This document shows, piece by piece, positions 17,522-24,397 of a stretch of DNA of 33,141 nucleotides. The notes beneath the pieces are model-generated. The model did no database searches. It was not told the origin of the DNA and saw only the letters and a list, made by a program, of their open reading frames with translations. Within the stretch, counting starts at the first letter, position 1, and each line of letters starts with the position of its first letter. The translations under genes were made by a program, and so were the position numbers. This stretch comes from an uncultured Pelagibacteraceae bacterium (GTDB taxonomy: Bacteria; Pseudomonadota; Alphaproteobacteria; Pelagibacterales; Pelagibacteraceae). The stretch lies in contig CACJFA010000010.1 in NCBI GenBank assembly GCA_902592545.1, forward strand, positions 1 to 33,141, given 5' to 3'.

Positions 17522-17901
17522 TGGATAAGATAGCAAAAAACTTACAGTTAGCGCTAATGGTTATTATCCTAATCAGTACTGTTATTGCTGTTGGGATTGA
17601 AATGAAAAACATGTTCTTAAATCAATCTGTTACATTAGCAGATTTGCTTTTAATGTTTCTTTATTTGGAGGTACTAGCAATGGTTAGGGTTTTTTGGAAC
17701 CAACAATCTATTAGTATTACCCTTCCACTTCTTATTGCAATTACAGCACTTGCACGATTTATTATTCTACAAGGTAAAGAAATGGATCCTACTGCACTTG
17801 TTTACGAAGCAGTAGCTATTTTGTTAATAGCTGGAGCAATTGTTGTTTTAAGATTAAGACATAGTGACAAATTGGGTCTTAAGAAAAAAAAATCAAAATA
17901 A
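17521..17901 (+). CDS. PsiE-like membrane protein
   Basis: This 126-residue protein has four predicted membrane helices and a Lys-rich C-terminal tail. The segments LADLLLMFLYLEVLAMVRVF and ITALARFIILQGKEMDP match the phosphate-starvation-inducible PsiE family. The molecular function of the family is not established. It overlaps the preceding membrane-protein gene by one base, and the photolyase-domain gene follows after 6 bases. No Pho box was recognised. Confidence 0.8.
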   Translation: MDKIAKNLQLALMVIILISTVIAVGIEMKNMFLNQSVTLADLLLMFLYLEVLAMVRVFWNQQSISITLPLLIAITALARFIILQGKEMDPTALVYEAVAILLIAGAIVVLRLRHSDKLGLKKKKSK

Positions 17902-17907
17902 TTTTAA

Positions 17908-19047
17908 ATGATATTTGAAGCTTCAAGGGCTAAGGCCTTAAATCAATTAAATAATTTTGTTGAGAATAATCTTGGAGAATATTCAAAATTAAGAAATTTT
18001 GATTTTGGACCTGAAAAAAGATCTAATACATCTTGCTTATCACCATATATAACTCATGGAATAATTAATGAGCAAGAAGTCATTCAGAAAGCTCTAAATA
18101 AATTTTCTTTTTCAAAAAATGAAAAGTTTATTCAAGAAGTTCTATGGCGAACTTATTGGAAAGGTTGGTTAGAACTAAGACCAAGTGTTTGGGCTGATTA
18201 TCTTATCGAATTAAATCAAATCAAAAATGAATTTAAAGATAATAAAAATTATATTGCAGCAATCGAAGGAAGAACAAAAGTAGATTGCTTTAATGAGTGG
18301 GTGAAAGAGCTTAAAGAAAACAATTATTTGCATAATCACACAAGAATGTGGTTTGCTAGTATTTGGATTTTTACATTAGAATTGCCTTGGCAATTAGGTG
18401 CAGAATTTTTTATGCAACATCTTTATGATGGAGATGCTGCATCAAATACTCTTGGGTGGCGATGGGTTGCGGGTGTTCAAACTCAAGGAAAACATTACCT
18501 TGCAAGTGAATGGAATATTAAAAAATTCACTAACAATAGATTTCAAAATATAAAATTAAATGAAAATGCTCCTCCAAAAGTATCTGAAAAATCTTATCAA
18601 ATAATTAAACAGGATTTCAATAACCCACAAAAAATTGAGAATAAGAATCTTTTAATTTTTGAAAATAATCTCTCGTTTGAAATAACTGACTTTAAGGAAA
18701 ACAACTTTAAGAAAATTTACTTAGTTTCTAATAAAAATGAAAATAGAGTAATAAAACTCAGTGAAAAGTTAGTTAAATTTAAATCTCATTTAATAGAAGA
18801 CCAAGAACAAAGATTAAAAAATCAATCTATTGATTGTCAAATTATAGATATAAGTGAATTAACAAATATTGAAAATTGTTATGGTTTATATCCAACGGTA
18901 AGTGAAAATTTAGATTTTTTAAATTCGAATAATTTAAAGATAGATTTTTTATATAGAAATCTTGATCAATTGGCTTGGCAATACTGCAATAAAGGATTTT
19001 TTAATTTTAAAAATTATATTCCCAAAATAGTCTCGACTTTTAACTAA
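17908..19047 (+). CDS. Photolyase/cryptochrome FAD-binding domain protein with C-terminal alpha/beta extension (possible circular permutation)
   Basis: In this 379-residue protein the photolyase FAD-binding domain comes first (about residues 1-215), instead of after an antenna domain. Family motifs are SCLSPYITHG (42-51), FIQEVLWRTYW (74-84), the HNHTRM segment (142-147) and DGDAASNTLGWRW (174-186). The last two form the FAD/DNA-lesion pocket in related photolyases. Residues 246-375 look like an alternating alpha/beta domain: KNLLIFENNLSFE, then KKIYLVSN, an amphipathic helix ending LKNQSIDCQIIDIS. This resembles the N-terminal photolyase antenna domain moved to the C-terminus. Light-driven DNA repair or photosensing is likely. 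The permuted order is my inference. Its stop overlaps the convergent small membrane-protein gene by 4 bases. Confidence 0.8.
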   Translation: MIFEASRAKALNQLNNFVENNLGEYSKLRNFDFGPEKRSNTSCLSPYITHGIINEQEVIQKALNKFSFSKNEKFIQEVLWRTYWKGWLELRPSVWADYLIELNQIKNEFKDNKNYIAAIEGRTKVDCFNEWVKELKENNYLHNHTRMWFASIWIFTLELPWQLGAEFFMQHLYDGDAASNTLGWRWVAGVQTQGKHYLASEWNIKKFTNNRFQNIKLNENAPPKVSEKSYQIIKQDFNNPQKIENKNLLIFENNLSFEITDFKENNFKKIYLVSNKNENRVIKLSEKLVKFKSHLIEDQEQRLKNQSIDCQIIDISELTNIENCYGLYPTVSENLDFLNSNNLKIDFLYRNLDQLAWQYCNKGFFNFKNYIPKIVSTFN

Positions 19048-19265
19048 AACCAACGAACCATCCCAATAATTCCAGCTGTTGCATAAAAAAATTGTAATAA
19101 CAAAATTCCTTTATGACCACCCCTATAAGCCCAAATTCCAATTAAAATAGCTGATAAAAGCAATAGACAAAAACCAAAAAATTCTATTCCTATATTTAAA
19201 GCAACAAACAAGGAATATAATATTGCAGTTATAACCCCTGCCCATTCAAAGATCTTATTATTCAT
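19044..19265 (-). CDS. Unrecognised small membrane protein in the photolyase cluster
   Basis: This 73-residue protein is largely hydrophobic with two or three membrane helices (about 6-24, 28-47, 53-70) and ends GIIGMVRWF. I do not recognise a family. Its ATG overlaps the stop of the amidotransferase gene by 4 bases (ATGA), making it the last gene of the run that starts with the PhrB-type photolyase. Confidence 0.7.
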   Translation of the reverse strand: MNNKIFEWAGVITAILYSLFVALNIGIEFFGFCLLLLSAILIGIWAYRGGHKGILLLQFFYATAGIIGMVRWF

Positions 19266-19981
19266 AAAAGTTTTTTAAAATTATCATAAAGGATTGTAGA
19301 ATAGTTATTCATATCTTTCATGTTATCTTTTGCAGATTGGTCAAACTTTTCTAATGCACCATTACCAAGCTGATCCTCTAAAGCTTTTTTGTATTCCGGT
19401 ACACATCCCCACTCATTGACTGTGGTATCTTTAATTTCTATATGAAATTGAATTCCATAAGCATGGTTTTGATATTTAAAGATTTGATACTTGGTAATTG
19501 GAGAAGAGGCTAATAAAGTTACATCTTTATTATTTTCAATACCTTGAACCTCATAAGAGTGCCATTGTAAACTTTTAATCGTATTAGGAAATTTTGAAAA
19601 TAATTTATCTTCGTCTTTTTCATTAGAGAAATTAATATCCATAATTCCTATTTCTGCTGGTTTAGATTTAACTACTTTTCCACCAATCACTTCTCCTAAA
19701 AGCTGACAACCTAAACAAAAGCCTAAATAAGGTTTTTTTAAATTCACAACAAATTCTTTGATTTTTTTCTTTTCTTCTATTAACCAAGGATATTCTTGTT
19801 CCATATAGGTATCCATTGGACCTCCCATACAAAACATGCCATCAAATTTACTTAAATCTTCTGGTATTTTTTCACCTTCATCTAACTCAATGGTAGTTAA
19901 GTTAAATCCATCAGCAAACATCAAATCTTTAATGTAACCCGGGTCTTCTATTTTAATATGTTGTAGTATTATTATATTCAC
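19262..19981 (-). CDS. Type 1 glutamine amidotransferase domain protein
   Basis: This 239-residue class I glutamine amidotransferase-like protein has the nucleophile elbow GFCLGCQLLG (C89) and the downstream His-Glu pair in AYGIQFHIEI, so the Cys-His-Glu triad looks intact. An oxyanion-loop motif MGGPMDTY is at 52-59. Stand-alone members of this family include GMP synthase-like and gamma-glutamyl hydrolase-like proteins; the acceptor substrate here is unknown. The start is GTG, 5 bases after the DUF2256 stop. Part of the photolyase run. Confidence 0.87.
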   Translation of the reverse strand: MNIIILQHIKIEDPGYIKDLMFADGFNLTTIELDEGEKIPEDLSKFDGMFCMGGPMDTYMEQEYPWLIEEKKKIKEFVVNLKKPYLGFCLGCQLLGEVIGGKVVKSKPAEIGIMDINFSNEKDEDKLFSKFPNTIKSLQWHSYEVQGIENNKDVTLLASSPITKYQIFKYQNHAYGIQFHIEIKDTTVNEWGCVPEYKKALEDQLGNGALEKFDQSAKDNMKDMNNYSTILYDNFKKLL

Positions 19982-19983
19982 TA

Positions 19984-20000
19984 AGCTTAGCTTAGCTTAG
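19984..20000. repeat. AGCTT pentanucleotide tandem repeat
   Basis: Three full AGCTT units plus AG lie over the last codons of the DUF2256 gene, just before the GTG start of the amidotransferase gene. The unit is not a multiple of three, so a change of copy number would shift the end of the small protein and its spacing to the next start. Confidence 0.6.
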
Positions 20001-20115
20001 AACACTTCTTGGAACAATATTTTACTCTATCCCAATTCAACTTCCATTTTTTCCGCCAGGTAAATGGTCTTTTACAGACAGCACAAATTTTTGTTGGTAA
20101 ATTTTCTTTTTTCAT
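19987..20115 (-). CDS. DUF2256 family small zinc-ribbon-like protein
   Basis: I translated this 42-codon gene from the ATG at 20115. It reads MKKENLPTKICAVCKRPFTW, then a basic Trp-rich part (RKKWKLNWDRVKYC), then SKKCSKLS. Two Cys pairs (C11-x2-C14 and C34-x3-C38) should bind a metal, probably zinc. The sequence matches the DUF2256 family, whose function is unknown and which I recall as often found beside photolyase-related genes. The ATG overlaps the stop of the PhrB-type photolyase (TGATG), so translation is probably coupled. The short length hides it from usual ORF cut-offs. Confidence 0.88.
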   Translation of the reverse strand: MKKENLPTKICAVCKRPFTWRKKWKLNWDRVKYCSKKCSKLS

Positions 20116-21605
20116 CAAATTGTATTTAGTTTAATAAATTTATCAGCTTCAGATAAAATGAATTTTTTTCTATTAGATTTCATTTTATCAAATATTCTTA
20201 CCATCATCGATAGACGAGGATTTTTTAAAAAGAATTTTCTGTTTCGGTCTATGAATCTCCAGTAAAGACCATCCATGGTGTTACACCAATCACCTTTCTT
20301 AAAGTCCATCATTTTCATAAAATATGCAGATCCACAAATATAAGGTTTGGTCGCAAAAATTCCTCCATCACTAAATAATCCCATCCCATATACATTTGGA
20401 ACCATTACCCAATCTGAAGAGTCTACGAACATTTCCATGAACCATTTGTAAACAATTGTTGGCTTAATTTCACAAAGGTTCATAATGTTTGATAAAATCA
20501 TTAACCTTTCAATGTGATGTGACCAACCATGATTAACAGCATTTTTAATTGCATAATCTAAAGGTGGAAGACCAGTGGTACCATCATACCAAGAACTTTT
20601 CATTTTTCTATTTTGTTTAAAAAAGTTTCCAGTTTCCATTTCTTTTGAATATGACTGATAAATTCCACGCATAAATTCTCGCCAACCAATCACTTGGCGG
20701 ATGTAGCCCTCTAAAGAATTCATTCTTATTTTATTTTTCGTATGAAAGTCTAAAACTTTTTGGATAACAAATTCAGGAGTAATTAAACCTAAATTTATAT
20801 AAGGACTTAATGCGCTATGGAACAAAATATTATCTTTTTGATCAACTGCATCCTCATAATCACCAAATAAGTTTGATTTTTCTTTTATAAAAAAATTTAA
20901 AAGTTTAACTACATCCTCGTATTGTGTTGCGAACCAAAAATTATTTGTACTCCCTGGGTGATTTTTAAATTCCTTTTCAATAATAGGCTTTAATTTTTTT
21001 GTGTGAATGGTTTCATTTATTTTTGGTAATTTAGGAATTGAAATATTTTTAGGTAATTTATTTCTGTTATCTTCATCAAAGCTCCATTTGCCTCCAATTG
21101 GATTACCATCTGAACCCATCAATATCCCAGATTTTTTTCTAACATCTTTGTAGAAAGTTGCCATAAAAGGTTTTTTTGATTTTGATAAATAATTTTTAAA
21201 TTCTGCTCTTGAATTTAAAAACATAGGAGTTTGAACAATATTCCAGTGTATTTTTTCTTTTTTTAAAAATTGTGAAACTTTTTTTTCAAAAAATTTATCC
21301 TCTACTTCAAAACTTAAAATTTCTTTTACTTTTTTTCGTGTAATTATTTTTTTTAATTTTTTTAAATAATCTTCATTAAATTCTTTATCTTCGATTTTAA
21401 AGTAATCTAATTTAAATCCGTTTTTTCTTAACCTATCGGCATAAGAACGCATTGAAGATAAAAATAATAAAATTTTTTGTTTATGATGCTTTTCATAAGT
21501 GCATAAACCCTTATCTTCAGCCATAAAAAATAGGTGGTCTTTTTTGAAGCGGTCTAGGTATTTTGTTGGAAATAATTGATTACCAAGTATAAAAAATAAC
21601 TTCAT
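20115..21605 (-). CDS. Photolyase-related protein, FeS-BCP/PhrB ((6-4) photolyase) family, Fe-S ligands mostly missing
   Basis: This 496-residue protein has the N-terminal antenna-like domain of the deoxyribodipyrimidine photolyase-related family (MKLFFILGNQLFP) and a C-terminal FAD domain. The active-site His pair is H363-H364 in GWSHHIERLM. Conserved VPNVYGMGLFSDGG and KPYICGSAYFMKM follow. In Fe-S members four Cys bind a [4Fe-4S] cluster. Here the first falls on Pro (GLPPLDY, about 347-348), the next two on K436 and D439 (DFKKGDW), and only C441 (WCNTMDG) may correspond to the last. I infer repair of (6-4) photoproducts with FAD but without the cluster. It heads an operon with DUF2256 and is divergent from the SDR gene by 27 bases. 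Confidence 0.9.
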   Translation of the reverse strand: MKLFFILGNQLFPTKYLDRFKKDHLFFMAEDKGLCTYEKHHKQKILLFLSSMRSYADRLRKNGFKLDYFKIEDKEFNEDYLKKLKKIITRKKVKEILSFEVEDKFFEKKVSQFLKKEKIHWNIVQTPMFLNSRAEFKNYLSKSKKPFMATFYKDVRKKSGILMGSDGNPIGGKWSFDEDNRNKLPKNISIPKLPKINETIHTKKLKPIIEKEFKNHPGSTNNFWFATQYEDVVKLLNFFIKEKSNLFGDYEDAVDQKDNILFHSALSPYINLGLITPEFVIQKVLDFHTKNKIRMNSLEGYIRQVIGWREFMRGIYQSYSKEMETGNFFKQNRKMKSSWYDGTTGLPPLDYAIKNAVNHGWSHHIERLMILSNIMNLCEIKPTIVYKWFMEMFVDSSDWVMVPNVYGMGLFSDGGIFATKPYICGSAYFMKMMDFKKGDWCNTMDGLYWRFIDRNRKFFLKNPRLSMMVRIFDKMKSNRKKFILSEADKFIKLNTI

Positions 21606-21619
21606 AGTTAAATATAACT
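21606..21619. promoter_or_regulatory. Inverted repeat in the photolyase/SDR divergent gap
   Basis: AGTTA-AATA-TAACT fills half of the 27-base gap between the two divergent start codons. It could be an operator or a chance A+T-rich palindrome. Any promoters must overlap the opposing genes. Confidence 0.2.
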
Positions 21620-21632
21620 AATAAAATTTTTT

Positions 21633-22343
21633 ATGTCAGAAAAATATGTAATTTTTGGTGCGACAGGTTCTATTGGGTCAAGTTTAGCGGAACAATTAAA
21701 AAACTCTGGAAACGATATTCATTTAGTTGGAAGAAATGAAAGTGAACTTAGTTCTGTCTCTGAAAAGCTTGGATGCTCACATACCGTTGCGGATGTTTTA
21801 GAGGATGGGTTTATAGAAAAAGTTAAATCAGATATTTCTGAAATTAAAGGTCTTGCTTATTGCGTGGGTTCAATTGATTTAAAACCATTAAGGATGGTTA
21901 ATGAACAAGATTTTCAAAAATGCATGAAACTTAATCTTTATTCTGCTGTAGAAGCTATTAAAGGATTTCAAGAAAGTTTAAAAAAAAATAAAGGTTCGAT
22001 AGTGTTATTTTCAACTGTTGCTGCTCAAAGAGGTTTCACCAATCATGCAATTATAGCGTCAGCAAAAGCAGCAGTTGAAGGATTGACGGTTTCTCTTGCA
22101 GCAGAATTTGCTCCAAACATACGAGTAAATTGTGTGGCACCAAGTTTAACAAAATCTAAAATAGCAGAACCAATGTTAAAAAATACTGCTATAGCTGAAG
22201 GTATTGCAAAAGCACATCCCCTTAAAAGATTAGGCGAAGGTAAAGACTCTGCTGCTCTTGCTAAATTCCTACTAACAGAAGATAGCTCTTGGGTTACAGG
22301 CCAAATAATTGCTGTAGATGGTGGTAGATCTAAACTTTCATAA
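21633..22343 (+). CDS. Atypical short-chain dehydrogenase/reductase
   Basis: This 236-residue Rossmann protein of the SDR family has the cofactor motif GATGSIG (9-15), a catalytic-type Ser region (LFSTVA, S127), the Lys K145 in ASAKAAVEG and the C-terminal ITG-type turn (VTGQIIAVDGG). The YxxxK tyrosine is replaced by Ile (I141), and no Tyr lies 7 residues before K145 either (H138). It may therefore use another residue, or may bind rather than reduce. SDR genes beside photolyases occur in other proteobacteria; the substrate is unknown. The next gene starts one base after its stop. Confidence 0.85.
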   Translation: MSEKYVIFGATGSIGSSLAEQLKNSGNDIHLVGRNESELSSVSEKLGCSHTVADVLEDGFIEKVKSDISEIKGLAYCVGSIDLKPLRMVNEQDFQKCMKLNLYSAVEAIKGFQESLKKNKGSIVLFSTVAAQRGFTNHAIIASAKAAVEGLTVSLAAEFAPNIRVNCVAPSLTKSKIAEPMLKNTAIAEGIAKAHPLKRLGEGKDSAALAKFLLTEDSSWVTGQIIAVDGGRSKLS

Positions 22344-22344
22344 A

Positions 22345-23412
22345 GTGATCAAATATTTTTTATCTATATTTTTCTTTTTTTTATTTTCATCAAAAAGTTT
22401 TTCTGAAAATTTTACTTTTAAAAAATTGGCAGATTTAAGTGACCCATGGGGATCGTCTTTTATAAGTGATGAAGAGCTTATTATCACTGAAAAAACTGGA
22501 AAAATAAAAATAGTAAATATTATTTCTGAAGAAGTTTATGAAGTTGAACATAACTTAAATTATTTTGTACATGGACAAGGAGGTTTATTAGATATTATTT
22601 ACCAAGATGATTACTTATGGATTTCTTATTCAGAAAATAGAGGGGATTGGAAAACTAGTACATCAATTGCAAAAGCTAAATTAAATAAAAAAAATTTAGA
22701 TTTTGAAAATATATTTCAAGCTGAACCACCTATAGAATCTGGTTATCATTTCGGTTCAAGATTAGCTATAAAAGATAATTATCTTTTTGCATCTACCGGA
22801 GAAAGAGGTGGAGGCATGATTGCCCAAGATCCAACAAACCATCCTGGAAGTATTATCAGAATTCACTTAGATGGTAGTATTCCAAAAGATAACCCTAAAT
22901 TCGAGGGTAAATCAGATTGGTTACCAGAAATTTATCAAATCGGTGTTCGAAATCCTCAAGGTCTAACTCATTCCTATTTTGATGGAAAAGTTTATGCTAG
23001 CAACCATGGTGCAAAAGGTGGTGATTGGTTTGGTGAAATAAAAAAAGGAGAAAATTATGGTTGGAAAGTTTTAGGTTGGGGTGGAACAAATTATTCAGGG
23101 TCAAAGATTGGACCTAAATGGAAACCAGGTTTTACCAAAGCAATCCAATATTGGGTACCTTCAATAGCTGCAAGTGCCATTACTATTTATAATGGAAAAG
23201 AATTTAATGAATGGAATGGCGAAGCGCTCATTACTTCTTTAAAAGATAAATCAATGAGAAAATTAAACTTTCAAAATTTATCTAACATTCAAGAAACAAT
23301 TGTTTTTAAAGATAAAATTGGGAGAATAAGAGACATACAAGTTCACCCAGTTAATGGGAAAATATATTTTCTTGCGGGAAATAGCTTATGGTTAATGGAG
23401 AAAAAAAAATAA
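22345..23412 (+). CDS. PQQ-dependent sugar dehydrogenase (soluble aldose dehydrogenase type)
   Basis: This protein of about 355 residues belongs to the soluble glucose/sorbosone dehydrogenase beta-propeller family. I chose the GTG at 22345 because it gives a clean signal peptide (MIKYFLSIFFFFLF, cleavage near KSFS/EN) directly after the SDR stop; the longer ATG form at 22318 would overlap the SDR gene. Family motifs include YHFGSRLA, GERGGG..QDP, GVRNPQGL, NHGAKGGD and ENYGWKVLG, which surround the PQQ and Ca2+ site. It should oxidise a sugar aldehyde group in the periplasm. No pqq genes are in the window, so the cofactor source is not seen. Confidence 0.88.
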   Translation: MIKYFLSIFFFFLFSSKSFSENFTFKKLADLSDPWGSSFISDEELIITEKTGKIKIVNIISEEVYEVEHNLNYFVHGQGGLLDIIYQDDYLWISYSENRGDWKTSTSIAKAKLNKKNLDFENIFQAEPPIESGYHFGSRLAIKDNYLFASTGERGGGMIAQDPTNHPGSIIRIHLDGSIPKDNPKFEGKSDWLPEIYQIGVRNPQGLTHSYFDGKVYASNHGAKGGDWFGEIKKGENYGWKVLGWGGTNYSGSKIGPKWKPGFTKAIQYWVPSIAASAITIYNGKEFNEWNGEALITSLKDKSMRKLNFQNLSNIQETIVFKDKIGRIRDIQVHPVNGKIYFLAGNSLWLMEKKK

Positions 23413-23413
23413 T

Positions 23414-24397
23414 ATGAAAGAAAGACCTTATCATCATTTGCCTGATGGTACTTTCAGGAATCCAAAAGGATCTCCGGTAATAATATCTAGGTCAGGAAAA
23501 TTTTCTTATAGAACTTTCAGTAAATTGAGAAAAAAAGTTGATTTAACTTATCCGAAAGAACATGTTATTGAAAAACAAAAAGTATTAGCTGATTTAGAAA
23601 AATATAAAGACAATGATTATATTGCTTGGATAGGTCACGCGACATATCTTATAAAATTAGGTGCAACTACAATTATAACAGATCCTGTATTTTCAAAGAA
23701 CGCTGGACCACTAATCTTTGGTCCAAAAAGATTTACTAATCCTGCAATAAAATTAAACGAGATACCTAAAACTGATATATTTTTACTCACTCATAATCAT
23801 TACGATCATCAGGACATGTCAACAATTAGAAATTTTCCTTTTAAGAGTGCAAAAGTATTAACGCCACTAAATCTTGGTAAATATTTTAAAGGATATAAAG
23901 ATGTAAATGAAATGGATTGGTATGATCAAATAATTATAAATGAAGATTTGAAAATTTCTTTACTTCCTGCAGTTCATTGGTCAAAGAGAAGTTTAACAGA
24001 CACTAATAAAACTTTGTGGGGTAATTTTTTAATAGAATATAAAAATAAAAAAATTTTATTTGCATGTGACACTGGATATGGGAAAGTCTACAAAGAACTA
24101 GGTGAAAAATATGGTCCTATAGATCTGACAATGATTAATATTGGGGCTTATAATTTCAAACCAATGTTTGATAAAACTATTTATCATACTACACCAGAAG
24201 AAGCCCTGAATGTTGCACAAGACCTAAAAAGTAAAAAAGTATTAGGGATGCATTGGGGAACATTTGTTTTGTCATTGGAGCCAATTATGGAACCCCCAAT
24301 TAGATTTAAAAATAGTGCTGAAAAATATGGTTTTAATAAAGAAAATGCAATTATTTTTAAAATTGGAGAAGTTAGTCCTCTAGATAAATTATTATAA
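23414..24397 (+). CDS. MBL-fold metallohydrolase, NAPE-PLD/UlaG-like
   Basis: This 327-residue metallo-beta-lactamase-fold protein has the zinc motif LTHNHYDHQD (H127, H129, D131, H132), plus LPAVHWS and ACDTGYG further on. The segments WIGHATYLI, DPVFSKNAGP and GMHWGTF are shared with N-acyl-phosphatidylethanolamine phospholipase D-like and RomA-like proteins. It probably cleaves a phosphodiester in a lipid or small molecule; the substrate is not known. It starts one base after the sugar dehydrogenase stop and its end overlaps the convergent AEC transporter by 6 bases. Confidence 0.88.
   Translation: MKERPYHHLPDGTFRNPKGSPVIISRSGKFSYRTFSKLRKKVDLTYPKEHVIEKQKVLADLEKYKDNDYIAWIGHATYLIKLGATTIITDPVFSKNAGPLIFGPKRFTNPAIKLNEIPKTDIFLLTHNHYDHQDMSTIRNFPFKSAKVLTPLNLGKYFKGYKDVNEMDWYDQIIINEDLKISLLPAVHWSKRSLTDTNKTLWGNFLIEYKNKKILFACDTGYGKVYKELGEKYGPIDLTMINIGAYNFKPMFDKTIYHTTPEEALNVAQDLKSKKVLGMHWGTFVLSLEPIMEPPIRFKNSAEKYGFNKENAIIFKIGEVSPLDKLL

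Noticed and set aside
17908..19047. A photolyase truncated at its N-terminus with an upstream fragment
   Set aside because: The PsiE-like gene ends 6 bases before the start, and no antenna-domain remnant is found upstream in any frame I read.
20115..21605. A frameshift or sequencing error as the cause of missing Fe-S cysteines
   Set aside because: The frame stays open and family motifs continue on both sides of every affected site (GWSHHIERLM, VPNVYGM, LYWRFIDRN), so the changes are substitutions and a short deletion.
22318..22344. Longer sugar dehydrogenase start at ATG 22318
   Set aside because: It overlaps the SDR gene end and places nine polar residues before a signal peptide that fits well from GTG 22345.
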